A stretch of 64,000 nucleotides of DNA from NCBI RefSeq assembly GCF_958450345.1, contig NC_088781.1:121098431-121162430 (forward strand), in the 5' to 3' direction. Below, one piece after another: positions 53,855 to 64,000 of this stretch. The stretch's first letter is position 1. Each line of letters opens with the position of its first letter. The translations under genes were made by a program, and so were the position numbers. This DNA comes from Calliphora vicina (taxonomy: Eukaryota; Arthropoda; Insecta; Diptera; Calliphoridae). The notes under the pieces were generated by a model. That model did not search any database. It saw only the letters and a program-made list of their open reading frames with translations, and had not been told where the DNA came from.

Positions 53855-54175
53855 TTATGAACTTTCAATCCAAAAAAAAAAAATTAAGAAAAAATAAAAT
53901 TTTAGCAAAAGACTGTTTGAATCATAGAAAAATACATTTAGATCGGAAACTAAAATGGTGAGAATGTATTAGTAAAAAAGACTATGTGAAAACAAAAACA
54001 ACACTCGTACGTGTGATTACTTTGAGTCATTTTTTCTAGTTTCCGCTCTATGTTTCTCTGGTTAGAATATCATGCTAAAGTTATTTAAAGAATTATAAAA
54101 TGTCTGAAAGCATTCGAGTTTGGTTAAATCGAAATTATTTGTTGATGATATGATCTTGTTATTGCAAATTAGCTA
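53855..54175. other. tract with a LINE 3'-tail scrap
   Basis: Bases 53985-54080 share ACTATGTGAAAA.AAAAAC, GAGT.ATTTTTT and AGTTTCCGCT.TAT with 24095-24160, the 3' side of the minus-strand LINE. No coding sequence. Confidence 0.35.
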
Positions 54176-54179
54176 TATT

Positions 54180-54375
54180 CTTAATTTTTATGAAACTCTA
54201 AGACGATATAGCTGTGACCATTAATGTGTGTGTGTAAAACAATCTGACTTCCAAAATACAAACTATAAATTAATGATATTCATGTAATGTATCTCTAAAA
54301 TCAGCGGAATCAGTTCAAAGGAAAAAGAGTTATGAACCACAATGTGAGTCAACCTCGAAAAAAGTTAATGTGTTC
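54180..54375 (+). repeat. single diverged copy of the ~330-bp repeat unit
   Basis: TATGAAACTCTAAGACGATA, GTGTGTGTAAAACAATCTGA and AGTTATGAACCACAATGTGA, then CAACCTCGAAAAAAGTT, match the array at 27430-28700 in order. Confidence 0.6.
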
Positions 54376-54469
54376 AATGAAAACAATTTTCAATACTGTT
54401 AATATCTCTTAGCTTGTTGTTGTAATGTGTATATGAGATTAAACATGTTGTTGTTGATCTTTTGATTAT

Positions 54470-55190
54470 ACTCTGCTACAAAATTACACATTTTGTCAGA
54501 ACTTGAAAAGTGACCTAATGGGGGTTATAGGCCTAGGTTGAAACACCCTCAAAATTTTTGAAAAAACTGTTAGTGTTGGTCGTAGTACTTTAGTACATCT
54601 AACTCACACATTCTTAGGCCGATTTAAAAATTTTAAACCACTATGTAGGCTTAAAAAGTATATTCCAAGAAATTGTTTAAGTTTTTATAAAAAGTTTAAA
54701 TAAATTTTTTTTTTCGTAATTTCTCAAATTCAACAATAGTTATTTAAATTTTTTCTATAAAAACCAAATTTTTTTGCACAGCGATTTAAAGACAATTTTA
54801 TTTACACAAAAACGTGATAATACTTATTAAAATTGGTTTATATTCGCAAAAGTTATTAAACTTTATCAAAATTTTCAAAAAATTTTGAATAAATTTTGTT
54901 TAGTTTTCAGATATTCTTAATAGAACTTACAAATGTATCAATAAATGCTGTAATTATAAAGCGTAATCAGTTTTCTTTACAAACACGTTACACTATTAAA
55001 AATCGGACAAAAACTAACTTAGTTATAGGTCGAAAAGTTGACGAACATCACAGAAAACGGTTTATCTAGAATAACTTCTGAATTTGAGGGTGTTTCTGAA
55101 TTTTTTCGGCACAATTTGTAATGCACTCAGCAAGACCTATAACTCTCTCTAGGTCGTTCTCCAAGTTTTTTTCCATCGTAGCACCGTGTT
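54470..55190. mobile_element. ~720-bp element with ~90-bp imperfect inverted ends
   Basis: The left end (54472-54562) carries GCTACAAAATT, AACTTGAAAAGTGACCTA, GGGGTTATAGGCCTAGG and GAAACACCCTCAAAATT in order. The right end, inverted, carries GCTACGATGG, AACTTGGAGAACGACCTA, AGAGTTATAGGTCTTG and GAAACACCCTCAAATTC (55190-55085). The A/T-rich interior has no protein. Likely a non-autonomous DNA element. Confidence 0.7.
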
Positions 55191-55194
55191 ATTG

Positions 55195-57235
55195 TTGTAC
55201 TTTTAAATTGTTGAAGAAAAAGCAACAATAATAAACACTGCAAGCATTTATGCTCTTGGGTGTGTGTGAATAGACATCATTGTTGAAACGAGTGTAATTT
55301 GTGTAATTTTAATTTTAATAGGAGCGTATTTTAAAACGATATTTTAAAACTTATTATATAGTCAAGGCCTTTGGCAATAATTTTTTCGAATATAAGTTGA
55401 TACCAAGCTTGTGTTTCAACTCTTTCGTTTTGTAAGAAAAGCCTTCCTAATTGCTTTTAAAAGTGCTCAAAAGTTTGTTTTAAAAAAGTGTCTGATAATT
55501 CACGGCTTCTAGTTAGTGATCGCCCTAAAGTACTATTTTCTCTGTTGCTTTGTTCTAAGTTGTGTAACACAAACAGTAATTTTTTTCTAAAACTAACAAT
55601 AAGAATTTAACAAGATTTTTTTTTCGTTTAGTTCTTGAGTCTTTTGTATTTCTTTTTTATACAATATATATGGTAAACTATTCCTTATTTACAATTTTAT
55701 TCACCTTATTTGGTGATCGTTTTTTGTTTAAAACATTTTCTTTTTTTAAAAAAAGAATAAAGAGAAGTTAAAGAAGAAGAAAAAAACAGCATAGAGATGT
55801 TTCTTGATGATAAGAGCTGACACTTTTGTGGCCATAAATAACTACTTAAACATGCACCCTCGAGGATACAATTTTTACCATAAAGAAATTGGTTTGAACG
55901 AGCAGAATCGTAAATACTTTTAACAATGACCAAAAGCAGTTTACAACTACACTTACGATAAGTTTAGCAGCAAAAATACCTTTAACAATATCACAATCTA
56001 AGGCTAACAAGATGTACAATGTCTTTGTCTAGTTGGGGTATTGTTTGAATTACAAGTTTTTTTGTTTTCTTTTTTTGGGTTACAATAGAACTTTAGATTC
56101 TGTAAAGACGATTTTCTTAAACTTAGACTAAAATGGTCAGCAGTAATTTTTTTTTCTTTTCTTTTTGCATTAAATAATGCAACAGACTATTTATGTTTAT
56201 AAGAATTTGAAGCAAGAACAAAGAGATTTCTTAAGGTTCCTCTTTTGTTACAGACTTTTAAGGAAGTTAACTAGATACCTTGGTTAGAAATTTTTCAAAA
56301 GGGTTTATGGTTTTATATAGCCAGGGAAGTATGACTTTTAAAGATTTTGTTTTTAAAACTAAGTTTCTTTGTTTAAATTTTGGAGATCATTCCCTTAGAT
56401 GTTTTATTGCTAAACTATTTGCTAAAGGATTATTATCTTTATGGGATTTTTATAATTTTTTGTGCATTTAAAACTCTTTGATATTTAGTTTTGTTGGTAG
56501 TTAAAAGCTTTATCTTGTTTTAAAATGTTTTTATGAGTTTTAAATTGTTTGAGTTTTTTTATATGCAGCTATTTAAGTTTTATAATAGAAATTTAATTTA
56601 GTTTAGCAAAAAAATTAATTGTTTTTACTTAAAAAATATTGCCAAATTCAATTGTTTTTTTTTTCAAATTGTAGCAAGTTTTTAGAAATTCATTTAAAAC
56701 TCTTTGACACGCTCATTTTTTGGGCTATAACATGTGTTGGCTATTAAAATGTGTATGAAAAGCTGTTTAAATTGCTGTAGTTGAATTATTTATTTAGAAA
56801 TTTATTGTCTTGGTTATAAAAAAAATGTTTATGACTTTTAAGAAATTTAATTTTAAATGAAAAAAAAACCTAAGTGCATAAAACATGAAAGTGCTTTTAG
56901 AAAATGTTACTCAACATGAGTTAGGAAATGTTTTTTTTTTGATAAAGAGTTAGATATTTAGAGCAGTGATCGGCAGTCGTATCAATTAAGCATACAAGTA
57001 TGATCGGTTATTTAGCTGTTAAAAACACGAATGAAAATTATTAAATAAGAAACAGAAATCTTGTTATTATAACACAAGGCAACAAAAACGAAGAAATTTT
57101 AAAAGCTTTTTAAACCATTACACAATTTTGATTTATTGTGATTCCAGTAGTACAAATATGGTTCTTATTTTCAATTCTATGGAGAGGTTTTTTTTTTAAA
57201 ATGTTTAAGTACAATTATAAGTTTTTTTTTTATAA
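55195..57235. other. gene-free AT-rich tract
   Basis: No exon, array or element boundary recognised. Frames at 55706-55933 and 56280-56471 have no motif or supporting splice context. Confidence 0.4.
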
Positions 57236-57239
57236 ATGT

Positions 57240-58025
57240 TTCTCCACATAATTAATGAGAACTCAAAAAGGGTTAGTCCGATGTTATCTAAATAAACTTA
57301 GAAAAGCTGTGATTTACATAGCCTTTAATCCGTTCATATATTGCATTTCAATCAGCTCAGTAGTTTTGGAGTTATAATAACAAATTCAAGCAAACAAAAA
57401 AATTTTATGTGAAAATTGCTAATTTTTTTATTTTAAAAAATCATAAAAAATCGAAAACGGTAGAAATTGTTTAGATTTTTACTTCATCGCAAAGCCACAT
57501 GTAATGGGAACAAAATGAGATATTGATCATACAAATCGATTGATTCTTTTCGAATTTATTCACAATTAAGTAATTTCGCTCATTTTTACAAAATTTTAGT
57601 TTTATGTTTGATATACATAAAATTAAGTAGTTAATGTTGTTCTTTCGATTGATTGAATTTTGAAAGCATTTTCCCCATGTTATTTACAAATTTTCACGTA
57701 TTATTGTGTTTCAATTGGCTCAGTAGTTTCGGAGTTATAATAACAAATTGAAGCAAAAAATATATTTTTTATGTGAAAATAGAAAATTTTTTTGTTTTAA
57801 AAAATCATTAAAAAATCGAAAATAGCAGAAATTGTTTAGATTTATTGCTTTATTGCAAAACCACATGTAATAGGAACAAAATGAAATATGGATTATAAAA
57901 ATCGATGATTTTTTTTCGGATTTATTTACAATTAAGTGAATTCGCTCATTTTCACAAAATTTTAGTTTTTTGTTTGTTTGAAAATTGAGTAGTTAATGTT
58001 CTTCTTTTGGATAAACTTATGGAGA
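57240..58025 (+). repeat. two-copy tandem duplication, ~363-bp period
   Basis: GGAGTTATAATAACAAATT occurs at 57368 and 57731. The copies continue in step through TTTTATGTGAAAAT, AAAAAATCGAAAA, GCAGAAATTGTTTAGATTT, CCACATGTAAT.GGAACAAA and TTTACAATTAAGT to AGTAGTTAATGTT. Copies differ by scattered substitutions and small indels. Non-coding. Confidence 0.8.
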
Positions 58026-58029
58026 GAGT

Positions 58030-59545
58030 TCGTATCAAAACAGAAATTTTGGATTTTAAATCATGTTTTTAGACCGACTACCCAATAAGCCGTAAAGCCC
58101 CAAAAATTCAAGCACTTGAACATTTTGTTGACTTGAATGCAAATATAATTATGTTTTAAACTTGAGAAATATTTTAATTTATGTTTTCTTTTACTGGAAA
58201 ATACAACTGATATAAATTGTAATACAGTTACAACCCAATTACTTGACACTGCCCTCAATGCTTGAAATGCACTTGCTTTCAACTTGAATTCCAGTAAAAA
58301 TGCTTATTGTTTAGAGTATCAACTCAACATTTTTATCCTACTTCTGATTGCATCCTCTATACGACGATATTACTCCATCAGTCTTCAATACTTCGTTGAC
58401 TACATATTGTGTAAATATTTGAAGTTTAAAAGTGTTTTGTAGGACTCAGAAGATCTTTCATATAGATATTTGTTGAAACACTCATAGAATTGTTCTTAAA
58501 GAAAAGTCTTGAATTTGTCTCTAATATAAATTTGGTTTTATTTCCCAAACATTTACTTTGCTTAATCATATGTAGGTCATTTATCAAAGATATTTTTGTA
58601 TCCATTATAGCCAACAATTTAACAAGAATATTTCTCACGAATTAATCATTTAAAACAATTCACATCTTACAATTTACAACCTCAACAAAAAAAAAACACT
58701 TTCTTTTCTTCAAGTCATTTCTCAAACAAATTATTTACAAATTAGTCACTTTTTACAAAAAAACAACACATATTTCTACGCTCTAAATACTTAAATATAG
58801 AGTAATTTAAGTAATATTTATAAAAAAATATATAAATAAATAAAGAACCAACAACAATGACTTTAAAAAAAAGTAAAATACTTTCACGTCTCCTACACTT
58901 AGATTAACAAATCAAAAAAAAATATATAAAAAAAAACATTTATTAACAATGTTAAACATTTCAAACCTCCTTCACTATAACTTTTGTTTAAGAAAAAAAT
59001 AAAAACAAAATAGAAAATTTAAATAAAAACATTTTTTTATTTATGGCATGACGAAAAAAAACATACAAAATTATAGAGTCTTTAGACAACAGCCAGTCGT
59101 ATAATTTAACATTTGAATAGCTTTATAATTTCTTAAACAAAACACTTTCAAGTTCTTTTTCTTAAGTATTATTATTCTAAATTGGACAAAAGAAATTTTG
59201 TAGCTTTAATTCGTGTTGCTGTTTTGAATGAAAGTGTACGTGAAATAGAGCACAGCTAAAGCAAAAAAAAAATTAGCAAACTTTTTTTTTAGTAATTTCT
59301 TTTAAATGATAAAACATTTCAACACAAATTGAGTTAATTGTTGGATTTAATTTAAAAACAAAACGTGTAAATTGTGCAGCAATCAATATAGAAATAAAAC
59401 TAAAGCAATGAAATTAAAAAAAAAAATATAAAAAAATCCAAAGAAACAGGTAAAATATGTCAATTGGTTGAAATTTATTAGAGAAATGGTAGGATTTTTA
59501 TAGTATCCCACCAATAGTGGTGATAACGGGGATTATATAGTTTAA
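58030..59545. other. gene-free AT-rich tract
   Basis: No recognised gene or element. The minus-strand frames at 58061-58282 and 58426-58638 are unsupported. A-rich simple sequence dominates 58680-59060. Confidence 0.4.
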
Positions 59546-59549
59546 AATA

Positions 59550-60000
59550 TTAATTCAAGACCTCACAAAGTGTAGATAGTAATGATTTTTATGAAATTCT
59601 AAGTATATTTAGCTATGATTTTATAAATGTGTGTGTAAAACACGCTCCCTTTAAAAGTATATAACCGAATTGAATGAGATTCACTTAGAATATTTGTCAT
59701 AGATCTGGGTAATACAGTATTGAAAATCAATAAAAAAAACAAGTACAAACAATTATTGTAATACTGATTTTTCGTCTTTGGAAATAAATCTTTAATTTCT
59801 AATTAGCAAATCCGATTAATATGAAATTACACAAGGGCATAGCAGAGGAGTATTTGAGTTTACTTCTCGACGAAGAACCCTACACACCACTCAGGAGCGG
59901 CGATGTGGGCTCTCAAAGTAGGGAACTTTAGTCATACAAAATTTTTTAACGGTAACGAATTTTTTGCGGTTTTTTCCCAAAGAATTTAATATATCCTAAT
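59550..60000 (+). repeat. two abutting dispersed repeats
   Basis: 59550-59735 is a diverged copy of the ~330-bp unit (TTTATGAAATTCTAAGTATA, GTGTGTGTAAAACACGCTCC, CAGTATTGAAAATCAATAAA). 59770-60000 is a copy of the CACAGTGGG-family interior (GGAAATAAATCTTTAATTTC, ATATGAAATTACACAAGGGC, GGGCTCTCAAAGTAGGGAAC). Neither encodes protein. Confidence 0.55.
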
Positions 60001-60044
60001 ACCACTTGTGTGTGTTCCATTTATCTCTTGCAGTTAGCAACTTA

Positions 60045-61140
60045 TATATGGGGGATTTAACGTCAAGTGAACCAACTTTTAAAATCGATGTCTTCCGATC
60101 GGGATGAAATTTGCACCAAGGTTAGACCTATCAGTATTCCTTTAAGAGGTTTTTGGTCTCTTAGTGGGATGCGAGTGGTCTATCTATCAAAATAAATATT
60201 TTGTAACTCAAGACATACAATTTTTGTGTTAAAATATTTATTTTGATACCATCCTACTCGCATCCCACTAAGAGACCAAAAACCTCTTAAAGGAATGTAC
60301 CTAAGCTTTCATTTTAGTAAAAAAAATTTAAAAAGAGTAAAAAGAAATTGTATATTTTGAGTTACAAAACATTTATTTTGCTATATATCCCACTCGCATC
60401 CCACTAAGCGACCAAATAGATCTTAAAGGACTAGACCCAAACTTCCTTTTGAGCAAAAAAAAGAAATTAAAAAAGGCCCATTTTAAAAACAAAGTTAGAT
60501 TTTGAAAACAAACAATTAAAAATTGCATATTTTGAGTTACAAAACATTTATTTTAATAGATATCCTACTCGCATCCCACTAAGCGACTAAATAGGTCTTC
60601 AAGGAAAATATCTGGGCTTTCTGCTGAGCAAAAAAAAAAAATAAAAAAAGGGCCATTTCGAAAAAAAGTTTTTGATTTTGCAAAAAAAAAGTAAAAAATT
60701 GCATGTTTTGAGTTACAAAACATTTTTTTTGATAGATATCGAACTCGCGTCCAACTAAGCGACCAAATAGGTCCTCAAGGATAATATCTAATATTTATTT
60801 TATGAACAAAAAAAGGGGCCCATTTTGAAAAAGTCAAAAAAGTTTTTGATTTCGGAAAAAAAATATTAAAATTTTTTTTTTTTTTTTTTAATATTTTATT
60901 TTGAAAGATTGAAGAAATAGCTATCTAAACTATTTGGGACACATTTTGCTAAGAACAATAGATAATAAGTTACATGGATGAGAAAAATCTCATGTTTAAC
61001 TCCGAGAGTTCTTGACCGATCTTGTTGAAAAATTGTGTCTGAATTACTATCCAATAGGTCTAACCTTGGTGCAAATTTCATCCCGATCGGAAGACATCGA
61101 TTTTAAAAGTTGGTTCACTTGAGGTGAAATACCCCATATA
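60045..61140. mobile_element. composite foldback element with internal tandem units
   Basis: The outer inverted ends are about 95 bp. Left: TATATGGGGGATTT, then CAAGTGAACCAACTTTTAAA and CGATGTCTTCCGATCGGGAT (60045-60141). The right end (61045-61140) carries the same text inverted. Inside are four head-to-tail units of about 120-180 bp (near 60230, 60350, 60525, 60690), each with TTTTGAGTTACAAAACATTT, ATCCCACTCGCATCCCACTA and AGCGACCAAATAGGTCTT. A fifth, inverted unit at 60142-60225 forms a second palindrome with the first. No protein. Confidence 0.82.
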
Positions 61141-61478
61141 ATTTTCATTTATACAAAAAAATTTACAATATCCAGATACAAATTTAAATTAAATAAAAGT
61201 TCACAGGGAACAGAGGGCGCCTACAAATTTTATCATTTTTGCTCGATCAGTAGCAAGGATCTTTACTTGGTTCCAAGTCAGAATGTGAGGTAAAGGAATA
61301 TTTATTCATTCAAATCCAAGAATTCCAAGTTATAGGCATTTGAAATTTCAAATATCACAATAAGTATCTTGGCCCAGTTTTTTACAATATCTATAACAAT
61401 TTATGACTGATTTCAAATTCTTCCTGTTAGTTAAAAAATTAATATAAAAATAACATGATAAAAAATCCAAATCAATCA

Positions 61479-61614
61479 CCCTTATCGTGGTTGGCTTAAA
61501 CGTCATGCGCCTACGACTGTTTCGTACTAGATTAAATATAAAATGCAAACTGTTTCTTTAATCTAGTACGAAACTGTCGTAGGCGTATGACGTTTACGCC
61601 AACCACGATAAGGG
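61479..61614. mobile_element. 136-bp palindromic MITE
   Basis: CCCTTATCGTGGTTGGCTTA plus AACGTCATGCGCCTACGACT is repeated inverted at 61557-61614 with about three mismatches over 58 bp. The loop is about 20 bp. The arms are GC-richer than the surroundings and look recently inserted. No clear target-site duplication. Confidence 0.8.
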
Positions 61615-61899
61615 GGAATATCTCTAACGAGTCCGAAAATGATTAATTATAAATTTAAAAATTAAGAAAACATTGAATTTTGTTTATCGAAAGACTGCTA
61701 ATAATTTTTGCTTCCTAGAAAAGAAGTTTCTTAAGGAAATAATTAGAATACTATAATTTTTTCTATGACATCATCAGCAGGGATATATTTTAAATAAAAA
61801 ATATCCACAACATACCAATAGCGGTTTCAATTTACGCTATGTTTTCTGAAATCCCAAAGCAGATATTCCAAAACGGGCAACGGTTTTTGTTTCAAATGT

Positions 61900-62965
61900 C
61901 ATTTTGAAGGGTACACATCTGTCACTTATTCTCACTTAGTTATTGAATATTATAGTGTAAACAAACGATTTTTTTTTTTTGCTCGAAAATGTCGAATTTT
62001 TTTCCAACGAATTGTCATATGCGGGAAGTTTTGCTATACTTCTTCAATTTGAAAAAAGTGCCGTAGAAGCACAACGATTGCTGACCAAAGCTTATGGTCA
62101 ATCTGTTTCATCAGTTTCAACTTGCAAGAGATAGTTTGTGCGATGCAGAAGTGGTGATTTTGACATGTACAAATATCGTCCAGGCCAGCCAAAACTGAAG
62201 ATTATTGTAAAACTCATCAAGAGCTTGGAAAATCATTGGGAGCTACTCAAGCAGGAATTTAAAAATGTTTTCGAACAGCAGGATCATTCCAAAAGCATGG
62301 AAATTGGGTACCATTGGAATTGAAGCCGAGAGACTTTGAAAGACGAATTTGCTTTTCCGAAATGATGTTTGAACGCTATAAAGGAACATAAATTTTGCAC
62401 CGAATCATTACTTGCGATGCAAAATGGATCCATTACGATAAACCGAAGCGTATGTGAAGCCCGGCCAACCAGCCGAATCGACACCAAAGCCAAATATCCA
62501 TGACACTAAGGTAATTCTCTGTATCTGGTGGTAGCAAAAGGGTCCTATCTATTATGAGATGCTGAAATCTGGTCAGATCATCACAGGCAAGCTGGACCGA
62601 ATGCAACTGATTCGTTTGAAGCGTACATAGATCGAAAAACATCTAGAATATCCAACATACATGAAACCGCAATATTACATCATGACAACGATATGCCACA
62701 TGTTGCAATACCTGCTGAAAAGTATTTAGAATGAAGAGGTTGGGAAGTTTTCCCTCACTTGCCTTATAATCCAGACCTTGCCACGTCCGACTGCAATTTG
62801 TTTCGATCGATACAGTTCTTTTGGCTCGAAATCCACATGCTGCCAGAAAGATGGGAAAAGGTCATAGCTATCAATGGCCAATACTTTGAATACATTTAAA
62901 TTGTGCAAATGTTTCAAAATAAAAGCTAAAAATTAAAAAAAAATCCCGCAGTTTTAAGTCAGACT
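61900..62965 (+). pseudogene. mariner transposase relic 7
   Basis: 5' end text ATTTTGAAGGGTACACATCT and TTATTCTCACTTAGTTATTG matches the 30.9-kb copy. Coding starts at ATGTCGAATTTTTTTCCAAC (61989). It shows MREVLLYFFNLKKVP-like text, RLLTKAYGQSVSSVSTCKR-like text with a frameshift, then a deletion after RPGQPK. It continues FEQQDHSKSMEIGYHW-type text and MFERYKGT. All three catalytic Asp codons remain: CDAKWIHY (62413-62436), HHDNDMPHV (62679-62705) and ATSDCNLF (62779-62802). Deletions and frameshifts make it inactive. It ends with TCCCGCAGTTTTAAGTCAGA at 62944-62963. Similar non-mariner text flanks both sides (CGAAAACGGGCAAC-type at about 61872 and 63092). Confidence 0.88.
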
Positions 62966-63269
62966 CCCAATTTAATCAGTGGGGATAGCTCTAAAATAAA
63001 AAACGATCAAGATATTCCAATAGCGATTTCTTGTTTATTGAATTTATTAAATTTGAAATTTTCGCTAAGTTTTCTAAAATCTCAGGGATTCGAAAACGGG
63101 CAACAGTTTTAGATACTACAATTTATTTTAAATAGTTTGTATTAATCTTTATTCTTCATTTTAAATTCCCAAAAATACATTTGCTATCAAAAAAGTCAAT
63201 GGGATCAGCCAGTTAGAAATTCCAGAATATTTTGATTCTATCCCATTGTGGAATAGAAATGGGGTTTTT

Positions 63270-63530
63270 TTAAGCCCGATAGAACTTACGAAAGGGTTAA
63301 CTGTCAAACAAACTGTCATACAAAGCTCACATTTTTGATCAGTATATTGTGGCAAATCATCATGAATAGATTGACGCTGGAACAAATTACCAAATTATTC
63401 AAATGATAGACGACAGCTTTATCGCAAAATTGTGTTCAGCGATAAGGCTCATTTTTGGCTTAATGAATCCAAAACTGACCCTACAGACTTCATTACATCC
63501 AGAAAATTGTACATGCACAATAGAGTGACA
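63270..63530 (+). pseudogene. DUF4817-type transposase relic, deleted
   Basis: The 5' text GAACTTACGAAAGGGTTAAC (63280-63299) and TGTCAAACAAACTGTCA matches 40828 onward. A start MNRLTLEQITKLF (63364-63402) is the N-terminal helix-turn-helix beginning. Almost at once the text jumps to IVFSDKAHFWLNES-type codons (63431-63470) of the catalytic core. Most of the protein is missing. Confidence 0.65.
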
Positions 63531-63559
63531 ATCAGTTGAATGGAAAAAAATGTTTGTTA

Positions 63560-64000
63560 AAATTTTGAAGAGTGCCGGGTGGAATATTGTGACACTAGGC
63601 CTAAATGTTAAGTGCTGAAAATTTGAGCCAAATCGGGCAACGATTTCTGGACGCGCATCGAGGTCAAAGTTCAGATATATGCAAAATTTTACTGTTAATA
63701 TGGAATAAATAGGTGAAACTCGTTAACTTTCTGCATTGTTTTCTGGAAATATGTAGATTTATTTATATTAATGAATATTACATTAAAAAAAAAGTTTTGG
63801 AAATTAACCCTGTATCTCCTTTGGTTCAAAATGACCCAATACTGTATTATCGCCAAAATTAGAGAAAAATGCAAATTTTTCAGTTTTTGAAAAAATTTTG
63901 CTACTAAATAAATACTTTTGCAATTGAATGTAAAAGAATCGAAATATGTACGTAATTATCGTTGTAATGAGATATAAATGACAAAATTTGATTAAAAAAT
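63560..64000 (+). repeat. dispersed fly repeat, continuing past the window
   Basis: Contains GAGCCAAATCGGGCAACGAT, TTCTGGACGCGCATCGAGGT and then, from 63925, the block that also occurs at 331-415. Non-coding. The CGGGCAACGATTTCTGGACG text is, by recall, common in calyptrate genomes. Confidence 0.5.

Overview
The window looks like a repeat-dense stretch of a dipteran nuclear genome. It is very AT-rich, has almost no long open frames, and carries GT-AG splice sites. The repeats are animal or insect types: mariner, Tc1/mariner relatives, hAT, Helitron, RTE-like LINEs and MITEs. Several dispersed repeats resemble families I associate with calyptrate flies (blow flies, stable flies, house flies). 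That assignment is recall-based, not a search result.

Only two convincing host exons are visible, both on the minus strand: 34204-33974 (start Met, 77 codons, donor AAG|GTGGGT) and 8229-7336 (298 codons, fine acceptor and donor, His/Asn/Asp/Ser/Gln-rich). Both have phase-0 boundaries, so they can be consecutive coding exons of one large gene. They would be separated by an intron of about 25.7 kb, with more exons beyond the left edge. I do not recognise the gene.

Layout. 0-7 kb: dispersed repeats, a 36-bp minisatellite, LTR-like fragments, and a Helitron protein relic abutting mariner and a second DDE-type relic. 7.3-8.2 kb: the low-complexity exon. 8.5-15 kb: an hAT-type element, a TIR element carrying an unclassified zinc-finger/'DEHGERFHQD' protein relic, a mariner, and a second hAT nested in a dispersed repeat. 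16-26 kb: a TIR-bounded 26-bp minisatellite, mariner and DUF4817-type relics, a long snap-back palindrome, and RTE-like LINE pieces in both orientations. 27-34 kb: a ~330-bp tandem array, a second relic of the unclassified protein, mariner and Tc1-like relics, then the first exon. 34-64 kb (upstream of that start codon): MITEs, minisatellites, a small THAP-domain gene flanked by inverted repeats, hAT scraps, and more mariner and foldback elements.

The genes do not form a pathway; the window is mostly a record of nested transposition. The most novel items are the TIR element at 9739-10935 with its second fragment near 30.2-30.9 kb, the IR-flanked THAP gene at 42.5-43.3 kb, and the 487-bp snap-back at 20700-21186. 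No rRNA, tRNA, CRISPR or operon structure was seen.
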